A stretch of 38,038 nt of DNA, taken from the NCBI GenBank assembly GCA_030431515.1, contig JAUIIX010000028.1, forward strand, positions 1 to 38,038. The letters run 5' to 3'. Below, in pieces: positions 24,212 to 31,873 of this stretch. Made by a program: the position numbers and the translations under genes. Source of the stretch: a bacterium. GTDB lineage: Bacteria; Bacteroidota; Ignavibacteria; Kapaibacteriales; UBA2268. The notes beneath the pieces are model-generated. The model searched no databases. It had not been told where the DNA came from and worked only from the letters and a program-made list of their open reading frames with translations. Positions within the stretch are counted from its first letter, which is position 1; each line of letters opens with the position of its first letter.

Positions 24212-24916
24212 TTAGACAGCACCGATTAGTTCAAAAGCACTACAAAATTTTTCTAACTCTAAAATATTTTTTATGTTTAATTTTTTATAAATATTCTCCC
24301 TATGTTTCCTAATTGTACTTTCTTTAATTCCATAATTAAAACCAATTTCTTGATTTGAATTACCTGCTGCTAATTTTTTCATAATCTCTTTTTCTCTTTT
24401 GGAAAGTAATTTGAATTTTTCCCATGATTCGCAATCTGAAAATGTATAGTTTAATATATTCTTTATTTTACTTGAACCAACTAATAAATTATCGATATTT
24501 ATTGTAATATTAAAGTATTTATCATCATCTATTAATATCTTTGAATTAAAATACCAATGTGTTATTTTATCAAATTCAAACTTCATATAATATCTGCAAA
24601 TAGAAGATTTATCATTCATTTTGTGGAATTTATTAATAATATTTTTATTATAATTCCAAAACATTTTATCTGAATATAATTTTAATTCTATTCCTTTTGG
24701 TAATTCATTTTTAAAATAATAATGAGAATTATCAGTTAAATCTCTATTCTTCCAATTCCAATTCAAGGTTTTAACATCTTCTATATATATAATATATGAC
24801 ATGTTTTCGGATAAATAATTAAACTTAGTTTTATCAATATTATAAAGTTTAAAAATTTTAAAGGCATCAAAAGTAATAGAATTACCTAATCTACTTTTTG
24901 ACAATATATTATTCAT
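24212..24916 (-). CDS. LuxR-type transcriptional regulator
   Basis: 234 residues. The C-terminal third is a clear GerE/LuxR helix-turn-helix: LSKREKEIMKKLAAG (171-185), NSNQEIG, then the recognition helix region KESTIRKHRENIYKKLNIKN (198-217). The N-terminal ~160 residues resemble the PAS-like sensor halves of Bacteroidota LuxR proteins but no specific ligand motif is seen. There is no receiver-domain Asp, so it is not a standard response regulator. A TAATTTTG -7 box lies at 24946-24953. The gene diverges from the two IPTL-CTERM FG-GAP genes, and the region between holds two TACG/CGTA dyads typical in form of LuxR-family sites. It probably controls that pair and itself; this is inference. Confidence 0.85.
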   Translation of the reverse strand: MNNILSKSRLGNSITFDAFKIFKLYNIDKTKFNYLSENMSYIIYIEDVKTLNWNWKNRDLTDNSHYYFKNELPKGIELKLYSDKMFWNYNKNIINKFHKMNDKSSICRYYMKFEFDKITHWYFNSKILIDDDKYFNITINIDNLLVGSSKIKNILNYTFSDCESWEKFKLLSKREKEIMKKLAAGNSNQEIGFNYGIKESTIRKHRENIYKKLNIKNILELEKFCSAFELIGAV

Positions 24917-24945
24917 AATTCATAACTTTATCTGAAATAATGTAT

Positions 24946-24953
24946 CAAAATTA
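24946..24953 (-). promoter_or_regulatory. -7 element TAATTTTG for the LuxR-type gene
   Basis: Minus-strand match to TAnnTTTG, 29 bases upstream of the ATG at 24916. No -33 TTTG found at N20, which would fit an activated promoter. Confidence 0.45.
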
Positions 24954-24991
24954 ATAAAATTTTTAATAAATTTTTAATAAATTCAGAAAAA

Positions 24992-25048
24992 TACGAAATT
25001 TACCGTAGAAATATTACTAAAAAATTTAAAAATACGACTTATATCGTA
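24992..25048. promoter_or_regulatory. Two candidate operator dyads for the LuxR-type regulator
   Basis: TACGAAATTTACCGTA (24992-25007) and TACGACTTATATCGTA (25033-25048). Both are 16 bases with TACG...CGTA arms, both are followed by GAA(A)TAT, and their centres are 41 bp apart, close to four helical turns. They lie between the divergent LuxR gene and the FG-GAP genes. A near-match -7 TAACTTTA at 25065-25072 would place the second dyad over the -33 region. Confidence 0.6.
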
Positions 25049-25148
25049 GAATATATTTAAATGATAACTTTAAATTGCTTAATTATTTTTAAAATAAATT
25101 CAAATTAGTAAAATATTATAATAAATCATAGGTTTAAGGGGTTATTTA

Positions 25149-25196
25149 ATGAAATTATTCATATACATATTTTTGCTTTTAAGCATAAATTCAGCT
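25149..25196 (+). repeat. 48-base identical signal-peptide repeat, copy 1
   Basis: Identical, codon for codon, to 27269-27316. The leaders just upstream are also similar (GGTTATTTAATG against GGTTATTTTATG). Confidence 0.9.
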
Positions 25197-27224
25197 TTAC
25201 TTGCTGATGTCTCAGTTAATTTAATTAATAAATTAGTTGCTTCAGATAGAGATGAAAGTTATAAGTTTGGTTGGAGTGTCGATATTGATGGTGATTATGC
25301 AATAGTTGGTTCTATATGGGAAGATCCAAATGAAATAGGAGCTGCGTATATTTTTGAAAAAGATGGAAATGGGGATTGGGTGCAAGTCCAAAAAATTGTT
25401 GCATCAGATAGAAGAAATAATGATGAATTTGGAAGATCTGTTTCAATAAGCGGTAATTATGCAATAGTTGGTGCCGCTTATAATGATTATGATGAAAATG
25501 ATGCTAATTTTCTAGTTAATAATCCTGGAGCCGCATATATATTTGAACGAGTAAGTGGAACTTGGACTCAAGTTCAAAAAATAGTAGCTAGTGACAGAGC
25601 AATAGGAGATTATTTTGGATGGAACGTTTCTATTAGTGGTGATTATTTAATTGTTGGTTCTTATTGGAATGATTTGGATGAAAATGGGGGTGACTATGTA
25701 AATAGAGCTGGAGCCGCATATATATTTGAACGAGATGGAAATGGAGATTGGAACCAAGTTAATAAAATAGTAAATTCTGATAGAGAAGAAGATGATAGTT
25801 TTGGCTGGAGTGTAGCGATTAGTGGTGATTATGCTGTAGTTGGAGCTCCTAATGAAAGCCATGATAAAGTTGGGAATAATTATGTTGAAATTTCGGGTTC
25901 TGCTTATGTTTTTGAACGAGATGGAAATGGAGATTGGAGTGAGGTAGATAAAATCGTAGCTTCTGATAGACGAACTTTAGATGAATTTGGATGGAGTGTG
26001 GATATAGATGGTGATTATATTGTTGTTGGTGCTTATAAAAATGATTATGATGAAAATGATGAAAATTATATAAATGGTAATACTGGATCTGCTTATATTT
26101 TTAAAAGAGAAAGTGGAACTTGGACTCAAACTCAAAAAATCGTTGCATCTGATAGAGGAGATTCTGATTTTTTTAGTGAAAGTGTTATGATAAATGGAGA
26201 TTATATAATTGTAGGAGCTTTCAAAGAAAGTCATGATGAAAATGGATTAAATACTTTATCAAATGCAGGATCTTCTTATTTATTTATTAAAGATGAAAAT
26301 GGAGATTGGAACGAATCAAATAAATTTGTTGCTAATGACAGAAAAGTATCTGCATTTTTTGGTAATAGTGTAGCTGTAAGCAATGATTTTGTTATAATAG
26401 GTGCGTATGGTGAAGATTATGACAATAATAATTCTAATTTTATTGATCTTGCAGGAGCTGCATACATATTTGAAATAAATAACCCTTCTGCTCCTTCCAT
26501 TACAAGCTTAAGTTTAGTAGATGTTTATAATAATTCGGCTACTTTAACAAGTACAATAGACATAAATCAGTCAACTGCGACTTATACTTATGAATATGGT
26601 ACTTCTACTGGTAATTATTCTGCAACTACATCTGCTCAAGAAATTACAGCAAATGGAAGTGCTACGGTTGTATTAAGTGGATTAGATGCTGATGATGAAT
26701 ATTTTGTTAGAGTTAGAGCAGAAAATTCTATTGGAGTATCTTATTCAAGTGAATATAGTTTTGTAAATACAAATGAACCTCAAAATCATACATCTACTTT
26801 TACATTAGCTCGAAATGAAATAACTCAATTAGTATTTAATATAGAAGCTGCTGAAGATATTAGTGCAGATGGATATATTATATTATATAAACAGGGTACA
26901 ACTTTTACAGGCGAACCAGAGAATGGCGAAAATTATTCAGTTGGTGGAACAATTGGCGATGCAACAATAGGTGCTATAATTACAGATGCTACTGCTTTAA
27001 ACGCAACAGTAGCTAATTTGACAAAACAAACAGAATATCATTTTAAAATATATCCTTTTAATTGGAATGGAAGCGATATAACATCTGCCGTTTATAAAAC
27101 TGACGGTACTGTACCTTCTTTAACAGTAGTTACTGTACCTACTCTTGGCGAATGGGGAATGATTGCTTTTGTTGGGCTTATGGCAATTGGTGGTGTCTTT
27201 TATATTAGGAAAAGGATAGTGTAA
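25149..27224 (+). CDS. FG-GAP repeat surface protein with IPTLxxWG-CTERM signal (copy A)
   Basis: 691 residues. A signal peptide (1-20) is followed by seven FG-GAP-type repeats of about 60 residues (about 25-440), each reading K-hVASDR-xx-D-xFGxSVxIxGDYxIVGA-...-GxAYIFER, which should form a beta-propeller. A fibronectin-III-like domain (about 445-540, YEYGTSTGNYSATT, YFVRVRAENS) and a second beta domain (about 545-655) follow. The C-terminus (663-691) has VPTLGEWG, a hydrophobic helix and RKRIV, the IPTLxxWG-CTERM layout recognised by an exosortase (XrtH type). No exosortase gene is in the window. AAGGGG precedes the ATG by 7 bases. It is followed by a paralogue after 44 bases without a terminator. 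Probably a surface or matrix protein. Confidence 0.87.
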   Translation: MKLFIYIFLLLSINSALLADVSVNLINKLVASDRDESYKFGWSVDIDGDYAIVGSIWEDPNEIGAAYIFEKDGNGDWVQVQKIVASDRRNNDEFGRSVSISGNYAIVGAAYNDYDENDANFLVNNPGAAYIFERVSGTWTQVQKIVASDRAIGDYFGWNVSISGDYLIVGSYWNDLDENGGDYVNRAGAAYIFERDGNGDWNQVNKIVNSDREEDDSFGWSVAISGDYAVVGAPNESHDKVGNNYVEISGSAYVFERDGNGDWSEVDKIVASDRRTLDEFGWSVDIDGDYIVVGAYKNDYDENDENYINGNTGSAYIFKRESGTWTQTQKIVASDRGDSDFFSESVMINGDYIIVGAFKESHDENGLNTLSNAGSSYLFIKDENGDWNESNKFVANDRKVSAFFGNSVAVSNDFVIIGAYGEDYDNNNSNFIDLAGAAYIFEINNPSAPSITSLSLVDVYNNSATLTSTIDINQSTATYTYEYGTSTGNYSATTSAQEITANGSATVVLSGLDADDEYFVRVRAENSIGVSYSSEYSFVNTNEPQNHTSTFTLARNEITQLVFNIEAAEDISADGYIILYKQGTTFTGEPENGENYSVGGTIGDATIGAIITDATALNATVANLTKQTEYHFKIYPFNWNGSDITSAVYKTDGTVPSLTVVTVPTLGEWGMIAFVGLMAIGGVFYIRKRIV

Positions 27225-27268
27225 AATATAAAAATTTATAATAAAATTAAGGTTAAAGTGGTTATTTT

Positions 27269-27316
27269 ATGAAATTATTCATATACATATTTTTGCTTTT
27301 AAGCATAAATTCAGCT
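27269..27316 (+). repeat. 48-base identical signal-peptide repeat, copy 2
   Basis: Pairs with 25149-25196; similarity falls off sharply after the signal peptide codons. Confidence 0.9.
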
Positions 27317-29170
27317 GCATTCGCTGAAGTAACAGTAGAACAATTACAAAAATTAGTTGCTTCTGATAGAGAAGGGTCTGATAATTTTGGATGGTCTGTT
27401 GCGATAAGTGGTGATTATGCTATAGTTGGTGCTCAATCTGAAGAACATGATGAAGAAGGAAATAATGAATTATCAAACTCAGGCTCAGCTTATATTTTTG
27501 AGAATATCAGTGGAACTTGGACTCAAGTCAAAAAATTAGTCGCTTCAGATAGAGGAGCAAGTGATCATTTTGGATGGTCCGTTGCAATAAGTGGTGATTA
27601 TGCTATAGTTGGTGCTAATTCTGAAAAACATGACGCAGAAGGAAATAATGAATTATTCAATTCAGGTTCAGCATATATATTTGAAAGAGTAAGTGGAACT
27701 TGGACACAAGTTCAAAAAATAGTAGCTTCTGATAGAGAAGCACAAGATGAGTTTGGATATTCTGTTTCTATTAATGGAAATAACGCTATAGTAGGATCAA
27801 GAATTGAAGATGAGGATCCAGATGGGAATAATACATTAACAAACTCAGGCTCAGCATATATATTTGAAAGAGTAAGTGGAACTTGGACACAAGTTCAAAA
27901 AATAGTAGCTTCTGACAGAGAATTAGGTGATTACTTTGGATGGGCGGTCTCTATAAATGGTGATTACGTAGTAGTAGGTGCAAGAAATGAAAAACATGAT
28001 GTAGAAGGAAATAACGAGCTGAATGTTGCTGGCTCAGCATATATATTTGAAAGAGTAAGTGGAACATGGACACAAGTTCAAAAAATAGTAGCTTCCGATA
28101 GAGATGCTGCTGTAGAATATGGTTCATCAGTTAGTATAAGTGGTAATTACATTGTTGTAGGTGCATTGGCAGAAGATTTTGATGAATTTGGTGGGAATGA
28201 ATTAACAAATGCTGGCGCAACTTATCTCTATAAAAAAAATGAGTTAGATGAATGGATAGAGATAAAAAAGATAGTTTCAAATAATCGATATTCTAATGAT
28301 TGGTTTGGCTATTCTGTATCAATTGATGGAAATAATATATTTGTCGGGATACCTCGAAATAGTTATGATATAAATGAGGATAATAACCTAGGTTTTGCTG
28401 GCTCTGCAAAAATTTATAATATTATACCAGAAACTTCTCCAACTGCAAACACTCCTACTTTCTCAAATATTACAACATCATCGGCATCTTATTCTGTAGA
28501 GGTAGCTGATGGTGGTGCTAGCACTACTGTTACATTTGAATATGGTACTGCTACTGGAGATTATTCTGCAACAACGACAAGTCAAACAATTACAGGTGCA
28601 AGTACAACTTCTACTATTAATTTTAATGTTACTGGTCTTGATGCAAATGAGCAATATTTTGTTAGAGCTCGAGCTGAAAATAGTGTAAGTTTTTCTTACT
28701 CAATAGAAGCATCATTTTGGACATTAACTGACGAGCCAACGACACATACGAATTCATTTGCACAAGTTGGTGAATCAAATAATTCTATTTCTTTTAGTTT
28801 TCAATCATTGAATGCAATCTCAGCTGACGGATATATATTATTGAGATCATCTGGTAATATTGAAAACCCTGTTGATGGAACTACTTATTCAGTTGACGAC
28901 AATATTGGCTCTACTGTAGTTGTTGGTAAAATAACTGATGCAAACACAACAGAGTTTGTATTAAATAACCAACAATTTCAAAAATCTTATACTTTCAAAT
29001 TAGTACCTTTCAATGAAGGTGATGACCCTGCAACAACTAATTATTTCATCACAGATGCTCCAACAATAAATGCTTATACTATTCCTACATTAGGCGAATG
29101 GGGAATGATGGCTTTTGTTGGATTGATGGCATTTGCTGGTGTCTTTTATGTTAGGAAAAGGATAGTGTAA
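27269..29170 (+). CDS. FG-GAP repeat surface protein with IPTLxxWG-CTERM signal (copy B)
   Basis: 633 residues, paralogue of the preceding gene with one fewer FG-GAP repeat (six, about 25-390), then the same fibronectin-III-like and beta domains and a C-terminus IPTLGEWGMMAFVG...RKRIV (605-633). The first 48 bases are identical to copy A. Three consecutive repeats share a nearly identical ~70-base block at a period of 183 bases (61 codons), so this gene may expand or contract by recombination. The AAAGTGG leader is a weaker ribosome site than in copy A. A strong terminator follows at 29201, so A and B are likely one transcript. Confidence 0.87.
   Translation: MKLFIYIFLLLSINSAAFAEVTVEQLQKLVASDREGSDNFGWSVAISGDYAIVGAQSEEHDEEGNNELSNSGSAYIFENISGTWTQVKKLVASDRGASDHFGWSVAISGDYAIVGANSEKHDAEGNNELFNSGSAYIFERVSGTWTQVQKIVASDREAQDEFGYSVSINGNNAIVGSRIEDEDPDGNNTLTNSGSAYIFERVSGTWTQVQKIVASDRELGDYFGWAVSINGDYVVVGARNEKHDVEGNNELNVAGSAYIFERVSGTWTQVQKIVASDRDAAVEYGSSVSISGNYIVVGALAEDFDEFGGNELTNAGATYLYKKNELDEWIEIKKIVSNNRYSNDWFGYSVSIDGNNIFVGIPRNSYDINEDNNLGFAGSAKIYNIIPETSPTANTPTFSNITTSSASYSVEVADGGASTTVTFEYGTATGDYSATTTSQTITGASTTSTINFNVTGLDANEQYFVRARAENSVSFSYSIEASFWTLTDEPTTHTNSFAQVGESNNSISFSFQSLNAISADGYILLRSSGNIENPVDGTTYSVDDNIGSTVVVGKITDANTTEFVLNNQQFQKSYTFKLVPFNEGDDPATTNYFITDAPTINAYTIPTLGEWGMMAFVGLMAFAGVFYVRKRIV
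27668..28110 (+). repeat. In-frame 183-base tandem repeat units
   Basis: A near-identical block beginning TCAGCATATATATTTGAAAG starts at 27668, 27851 and 28034, spacing 183 bases exactly each time. A related block is in copy A near 25530. These are coding repeats (61 residues), not a CRISPR array. Confidence 0.85.
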
Positions 29171-29200
29171 AAGTAATATTAATTCTAATCGATTTAAAAT

Positions 29201-29229
29201 AAAGCAAGGTTTAAGCACCTTGCTTTTTT
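29201..29229 (+). terminator. Terminator of the FG-GAP gene pair
   Basis: Perfect 10-bp stem AAAGCAAGGT (29201-29210) / ACCTTGCTTT (29217-29226), loop TTAAGC, followed by T. Confidence 0.88.
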
Positions 29230-29545
29230 ATTAATAATTCCACATTTATATTTGGATGATGGATTCTGAGCTTTGCTCTGAATGACGAGGGAATTTCTCG
29301 ACTACGCTCGAAAATGACAATGCTAAGATCTGAATTACGGAAAACAATAAAAACACCGATTTTACTGCAAATCACTCGCTTATTGAGCGAATTAGTAATA
29401 ACAATATTCTCTTATTCCCTTAAAATCTATAATCCTGAAATATTACTTGCTATTATCACATTTACCAGAAAATATTTAAAACTAATGACCAAGCAAATCA
29501 CATATTTCAGATAAAATTTCATACTTTGATATTTATAACGTAATT
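29230..29545. other. Intergenic with dispersed-repeat fragments
   Basis: Holds GGATTCTGAGCTTTGCTCTG (about 29263), CTCGACTACGCTCGAAAATGA (about 29297) and a 23-base segment at 29349-29371 also found at 37961-37983. A 66-residue frame across it is rejected because it is built from these repeats. A -7 box for the next gene lies at 29541-29548. Confidence 0.6.
29349..29371 (+). repeat. 23-base dispersed repeat, copy 1
   Basis: Core ACACCGATTTTACTGCAAA, identical to 37961-37983. Confidence 0.8.
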
Positions 29546-29548
29546 TTG
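29517..29548 (+). promoter_or_regulatory. Promoter TTTC-N20-TAATTTTG for the MmcQ run
   Basis: -7 box TAATTTTG at 29541-29548 with TTTC 20 bases upstream, the same layout as the moxR promoter. Transcription would begin just before or within ATGGAGG at 29553-29560. Confidence 0.45.
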
Positions 29549-29932
29549 AAAATATGGAGGCGCAAAATCTTAGATTTAAGCAAAATAATTGAATACGCAC
29601 ATTCTAAAAATGCCGTAACTGAAAGTACACCTTTTGGTGATAATGTTTTAGTTTACAAAGTTGGAAATAAAATGTTTCTACTTTTATCCTTAGCTTCTGT
29701 CCCTAATAGAGTTAGTGTCAAATGCGACCCTGAATATGCTGTAGAATTACGAGAAAAATTCAACTATGTAATTGCTGGTTATCATCTTAATAAAACACAT
29801 TGGAATACAATAATTTTAGAAAATGAAGTAAATTTTGAATTTATTAAAGAACAAATAGACAATTCTTACTACTTAATCGTCAATTCACTTTCCAAAAAAT
29901 TAAGATCGGAGATTTTAAAATTAACGCAATGA
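29546..29932 (+). CDS. MmcQ/YjbR family protein
   Basis: Up to 128 residues. The family signature is clear: TPFGDNVLVYKVGNKMFLLLSL, VSVKCDPEYAVELREKF, VIAGYHLNKTHWNTI and LIVNSLSKKLR. This is the CyaY-like MmcQ/YjbR fold, often annotated as DNA-binding but of unproven function. The start is unclear. The coordinates take the TTG at 29546, but that codon lies inside the -7 box. A perfect GGAGG sits at 29556-29560 with no ATG, GTG or TTG in frame after it until residue 43. Homologues usually begin just before the DLSKIIEYA helix, so an ATC at 29567 or a sequence error is possible. The stop overlaps the MerC-like start as ATGA. Confidence 0.85.
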   Translation: MKIWRRKILDLSKIIEYAHSKNAVTESTPFGDNVLVYKVGNKMFLLLSLASVPNRVSVKCDPEYAVELREKFNYVIAGYHLNKTHWNTIILENEVNFEFIKEQIDNSYYLIVNSLSKKLRSEILKLTQ

Positions 29933-30306
29933 CAAAAAAAATAAATTCAGATTTTTTAGGAATGTTATCTTCATCATTATGCTTAATACACTGTTTAGCA
30001 TTGCCAATTATTATTGTATTTTTTGGTGAAGCTCTTCATAGTTTAGAGCATTTAGAGTTTTTGGATTGGATTTTTGCGATTATTTCCTTGTATGCCGCTG
30101 TCGATTCAGTTAGAAAAACACATTCAAAACTACTGAGAATTACATTTATTACTGGTTGGACTTTCTTTGTAGTTGGAGTATTCGCTCACGAGCATGTTTA
30201 CTTGTCATATTCATTACATATTGGTAGTGTTATACTTATCATATCTCATGTTAGAAATTATATAATTAATAGAAGATTTACTTGTGAGATACACCATGAA
30301 AAATAA
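29929..30306 (+). CDS. MerC-domain membrane protein
   Basis: 125 residues with four predicted helices (about 10-30, 42-58, 68-85, 92-110). SLCLIHCLALP with Cys18, His21 and Cys22 in the first helix is the MerC signature. MerC carries Hg(II) inward in mercury operons, but stand-alone MerC-like proteins are common in Bacteroidota and may handle other metals or be uncharacterised. No merR, merT, merP or merA is present, so mercury resistance is not supported. The ATG overlaps the mmcQ stop (ATGA), implying coupling. Histidines cluster at the C-terminus (EIHHEK). Confidence 0.8.
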   Translation: MTKKINSDFLGMLSSSLCLIHCLALPIIIVFFGEALHSLEHLEFLDWIFAIISLYAAVDSVRKTHSKLLRITFITGWTFFVVGVFAHEHVYLSYSLHIGSVILIISHVRNYIINRRFTCEIHHEK

Positions 30307-30688
30307 AAGCTTTTTATCTGCATCAATGTTGATTTTCGGAATAATTACAATTTTAGCTTCTATCTATATTTATTATGATAAATCTAAGCAATTTGCAGAA
30401 TATGATGGAGAAACTAAAGGACAAATAGTAGAGTATATTGGTTCGATAAGTAATAAAATTCCTGTTATTTCTTATAAAGTATCATCTGAATCTTATATTC
30501 TTATTGATTCTTCAAAAGCAATTAATAGTATGCAAAATAAAGAGATTACAGTACTATATAAAAGTGATAACGTTACTGATGCAAGGATATATGATAATTA
30601 TCAAGTGTGGGGAGTAGCATTATCAATTTTTATAATTGGAGTATTTTGTGCTATTTTCGGATTTATTATTTTTAAAGTAGGTTTTTAA
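30296..30688 (+). CDS. DUF3592-like membrane protein
   Basis: 130 residues from the ATG at 30296; a GTG at 30284 in frame would add four. Two transmembrane helices (about 7-27 and 103-125) flank a ~70-residue beta-rich domain with GQIVEYIGSISNKIPVISYKV and EITVLYKSDN, the arrangement of DUF3592 proteins. Function unknown. Overlaps the 3' end of the MerC-like gene and is one base from rfbC, within the same run. Confidence 0.6.
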   Translation: MKNKSFLSASMLIFGIITILASIYIYYDKSKQFAEYDGETKGQIVEYIGSISNKIPVISYKVSSESYILIDSSKAINSMQNKEITVLYKSDNVTDARIYDNYQVWGVALSIFIIGVFCAIFGFIIFKVGF

Positions 30689-30689
30689 A

Positions 30690-31256
30690 ATGGGATACGA
30701 AGTATTAAGTGAAGATTTGAATGGATTAAAATTAATAAAAGCACCTGTTTATGGTGATGATAGAGGTTTTTTCTATGAATCATATAAGCAAAGTGAATTT
30801 GAAAAAATAGGCATTAAAGAGCAATTTGTTCAAGATAATCATTCAAAATCTAGTAAAAATGTACTTAGAGGTATGCACTTTCAATGGGATAAACCGCAAG
30901 GTAAATTATTAAGAGTTGTTCGTGGATCTTGTATTTTTGTTGAATTAGATATACGTAAAAATTCTCCGACATTAGGTCAGCATAAAAAATATGAACTCAA
31001 CGAAGATAACAAGCATTTACTTTGGGTACCCGCAGGATTTGCTAACTCTTTTTTAACTTTAGAAGATAACACAGAAGTACTTTACAAATGTACTGCCGAA
31101 TGGAACCCTAAAGCAGAATCAGGAATTAGGTGGAATGACCCAAAATTAAACATAGATTGGGGCATTTCTAAACCAGAATTATCTGAAAAAGATGCTAAAG
31201 CCCAAAGTTTAGATGAGTGGTTGAGTAAGGAAGAGTCAAATAATTTTTTAATTTAG
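30690..31256 (+). CDS. rfbC: dTDP-4-dehydrorhamnose 3,5-epimerase
   Basis: 188 residues, normal for RmlC. It epimerises dTDP-4-keto-6-deoxyglucose at C3 and C5, third step of dTDP-L-rhamnose synthesis. The cupin motifs are DDRGFFYESY (23-32), VLRGMHFQ with the catalytic His63, KLLRVVRGSCIFVELDIR (72-89), LWVPAGFANSF (111-121) and the tyrosine of VLYKCT (Y132). The usual FAHGF is FANSF and the usual tyrosine in the EY(Y)P segment is Trp (EWNP), so two positions near the active site differ from the standard. rmlA, rmlB and rmlD are not nearby. A related 3- or 5-epimerase activity is possible. Confidence 0.88.
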   Translation: MGYEVLSEDLNGLKLIKAPVYGDDRGFFYESYKQSEFEKIGIKEQFVQDNHSKSSKNVLRGMHFQWDKPQGKLLRVVRGSCIFVELDIRKNSPTLGQHKKYELNEDNKHLLWVPAGFANSFLTLEDNTEVLYKCTAEWNPKAESGIRWNDPKLNIDWGISKPELSEKDAKAQSLDEWLSKEESNNFLI

Positions 31257-31261
31257 TAGAT

Positions 31262-31873
31262 ATGAAAAAAATAATTTTAATAATATTACCATTAATATTT
31301 CTATCTTCTTGTCTTGTAGTCAAATATGACAAAAAAGAACTTGAAGCCCCAAAAAAGATAGAATTAAGCCCAAAACCTCAAATTACTATGAGCGACCAGG
31401 TAATTCGGTCTGATTTTGGTGATATGATTGCATTTTTACCAGAAGATTGGTTTTTTGTTAATCTTGAAGATTCAAGAGAAAATGTTTTTTCAACTGGAGT
31501 TAACCCTGATTATTCATTGAGTTTAGTATTTGATGAATTAACAAAAACTGATGACTTAAAGCGAGTTATAAAGAATAAGAATTATACAGAACTTGGAAAA
31601 ATTAGCTTAGACGACCAAAAAAATAGGTCAAAAGCAAAATTAGAATTGGTAAATATATTCAAAGAAATCAATATAGGTGAATTATCATTTATGACCTATT
31701 ACACAACAACTACATCAGGTGCTTTGATTTCGAGATCTGCAGTATTTATAACAGACTTTGGAAATTGCTACCGAGTATCATTAATCCCAATGGATATTTT
31801 AGGGAAACCAATACCGAGCAATGACCAATTAGATATTATTTTTGAATCAATACTAACAACAGTAAAGTACTAA
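31262..31873 (+). CDS. Predicted lipoprotein, unknown function
   Basis: 203 residues. Residues 1-17 form a lipoprotein signal with lipobox LSSC, so Cys17 is the likely lipidation site. The mature part has a proline/lysine linker (30-45), then a mixed alpha/beta domain (MIAFLPEDWFFVNLED... to the end) with a pattern reminiscent of PsbP/DUF-type lipoproteins, though I do not assign a family. It follows rfbC by 5 bases and its stop shares one base with the next ATG. Confidence 0.7.
   Translation: MKKIILIILPLIFLSSCLVVKYDKKELEAPKKIELSPKPQITMSDQVIRSDFGDMIAFLPEDWFFVNLEDSRENVFSTGVNPDYSLSLVFDELTKTDDLKRVIKNKNYTELGKISLDDQKNRSKAKLELVNIFKEINIGELSFMTYYTTTTSGALISRSAVFITDFGNCYRVSLIPMDILGKPIPSNDQLDIIFESILTTVKY

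Noticed and set aside
25647-26234. Minus-strand frames within the FG-GAP gene
   Set aside because: Antisense shadows created by the repeat codons of the real gene.
27668-28110. Regular 183-base repeats as a possible CRISPR array
   Set aside because: The repeats are in frame and encode FG-GAP units; spacing is far too long and the spacers are conserved in pattern.
29314-29514. Plus-strand frame of 66 codons
   Set aside because: Built over dispersed-repeat fragments, no ribosome site, no recognisable domain, sits in a clear intergenic gap.
29929-30306. Mercury resistance operon
   Set aside because: Only a MerC-like domain is present; no merR, merT, merP or merA nearby.
30690-31256. O-antigen or rhamnose cluster
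   Set aside because: Only rfbC is present; neighbours are unrelated housekeeping or unknown genes.
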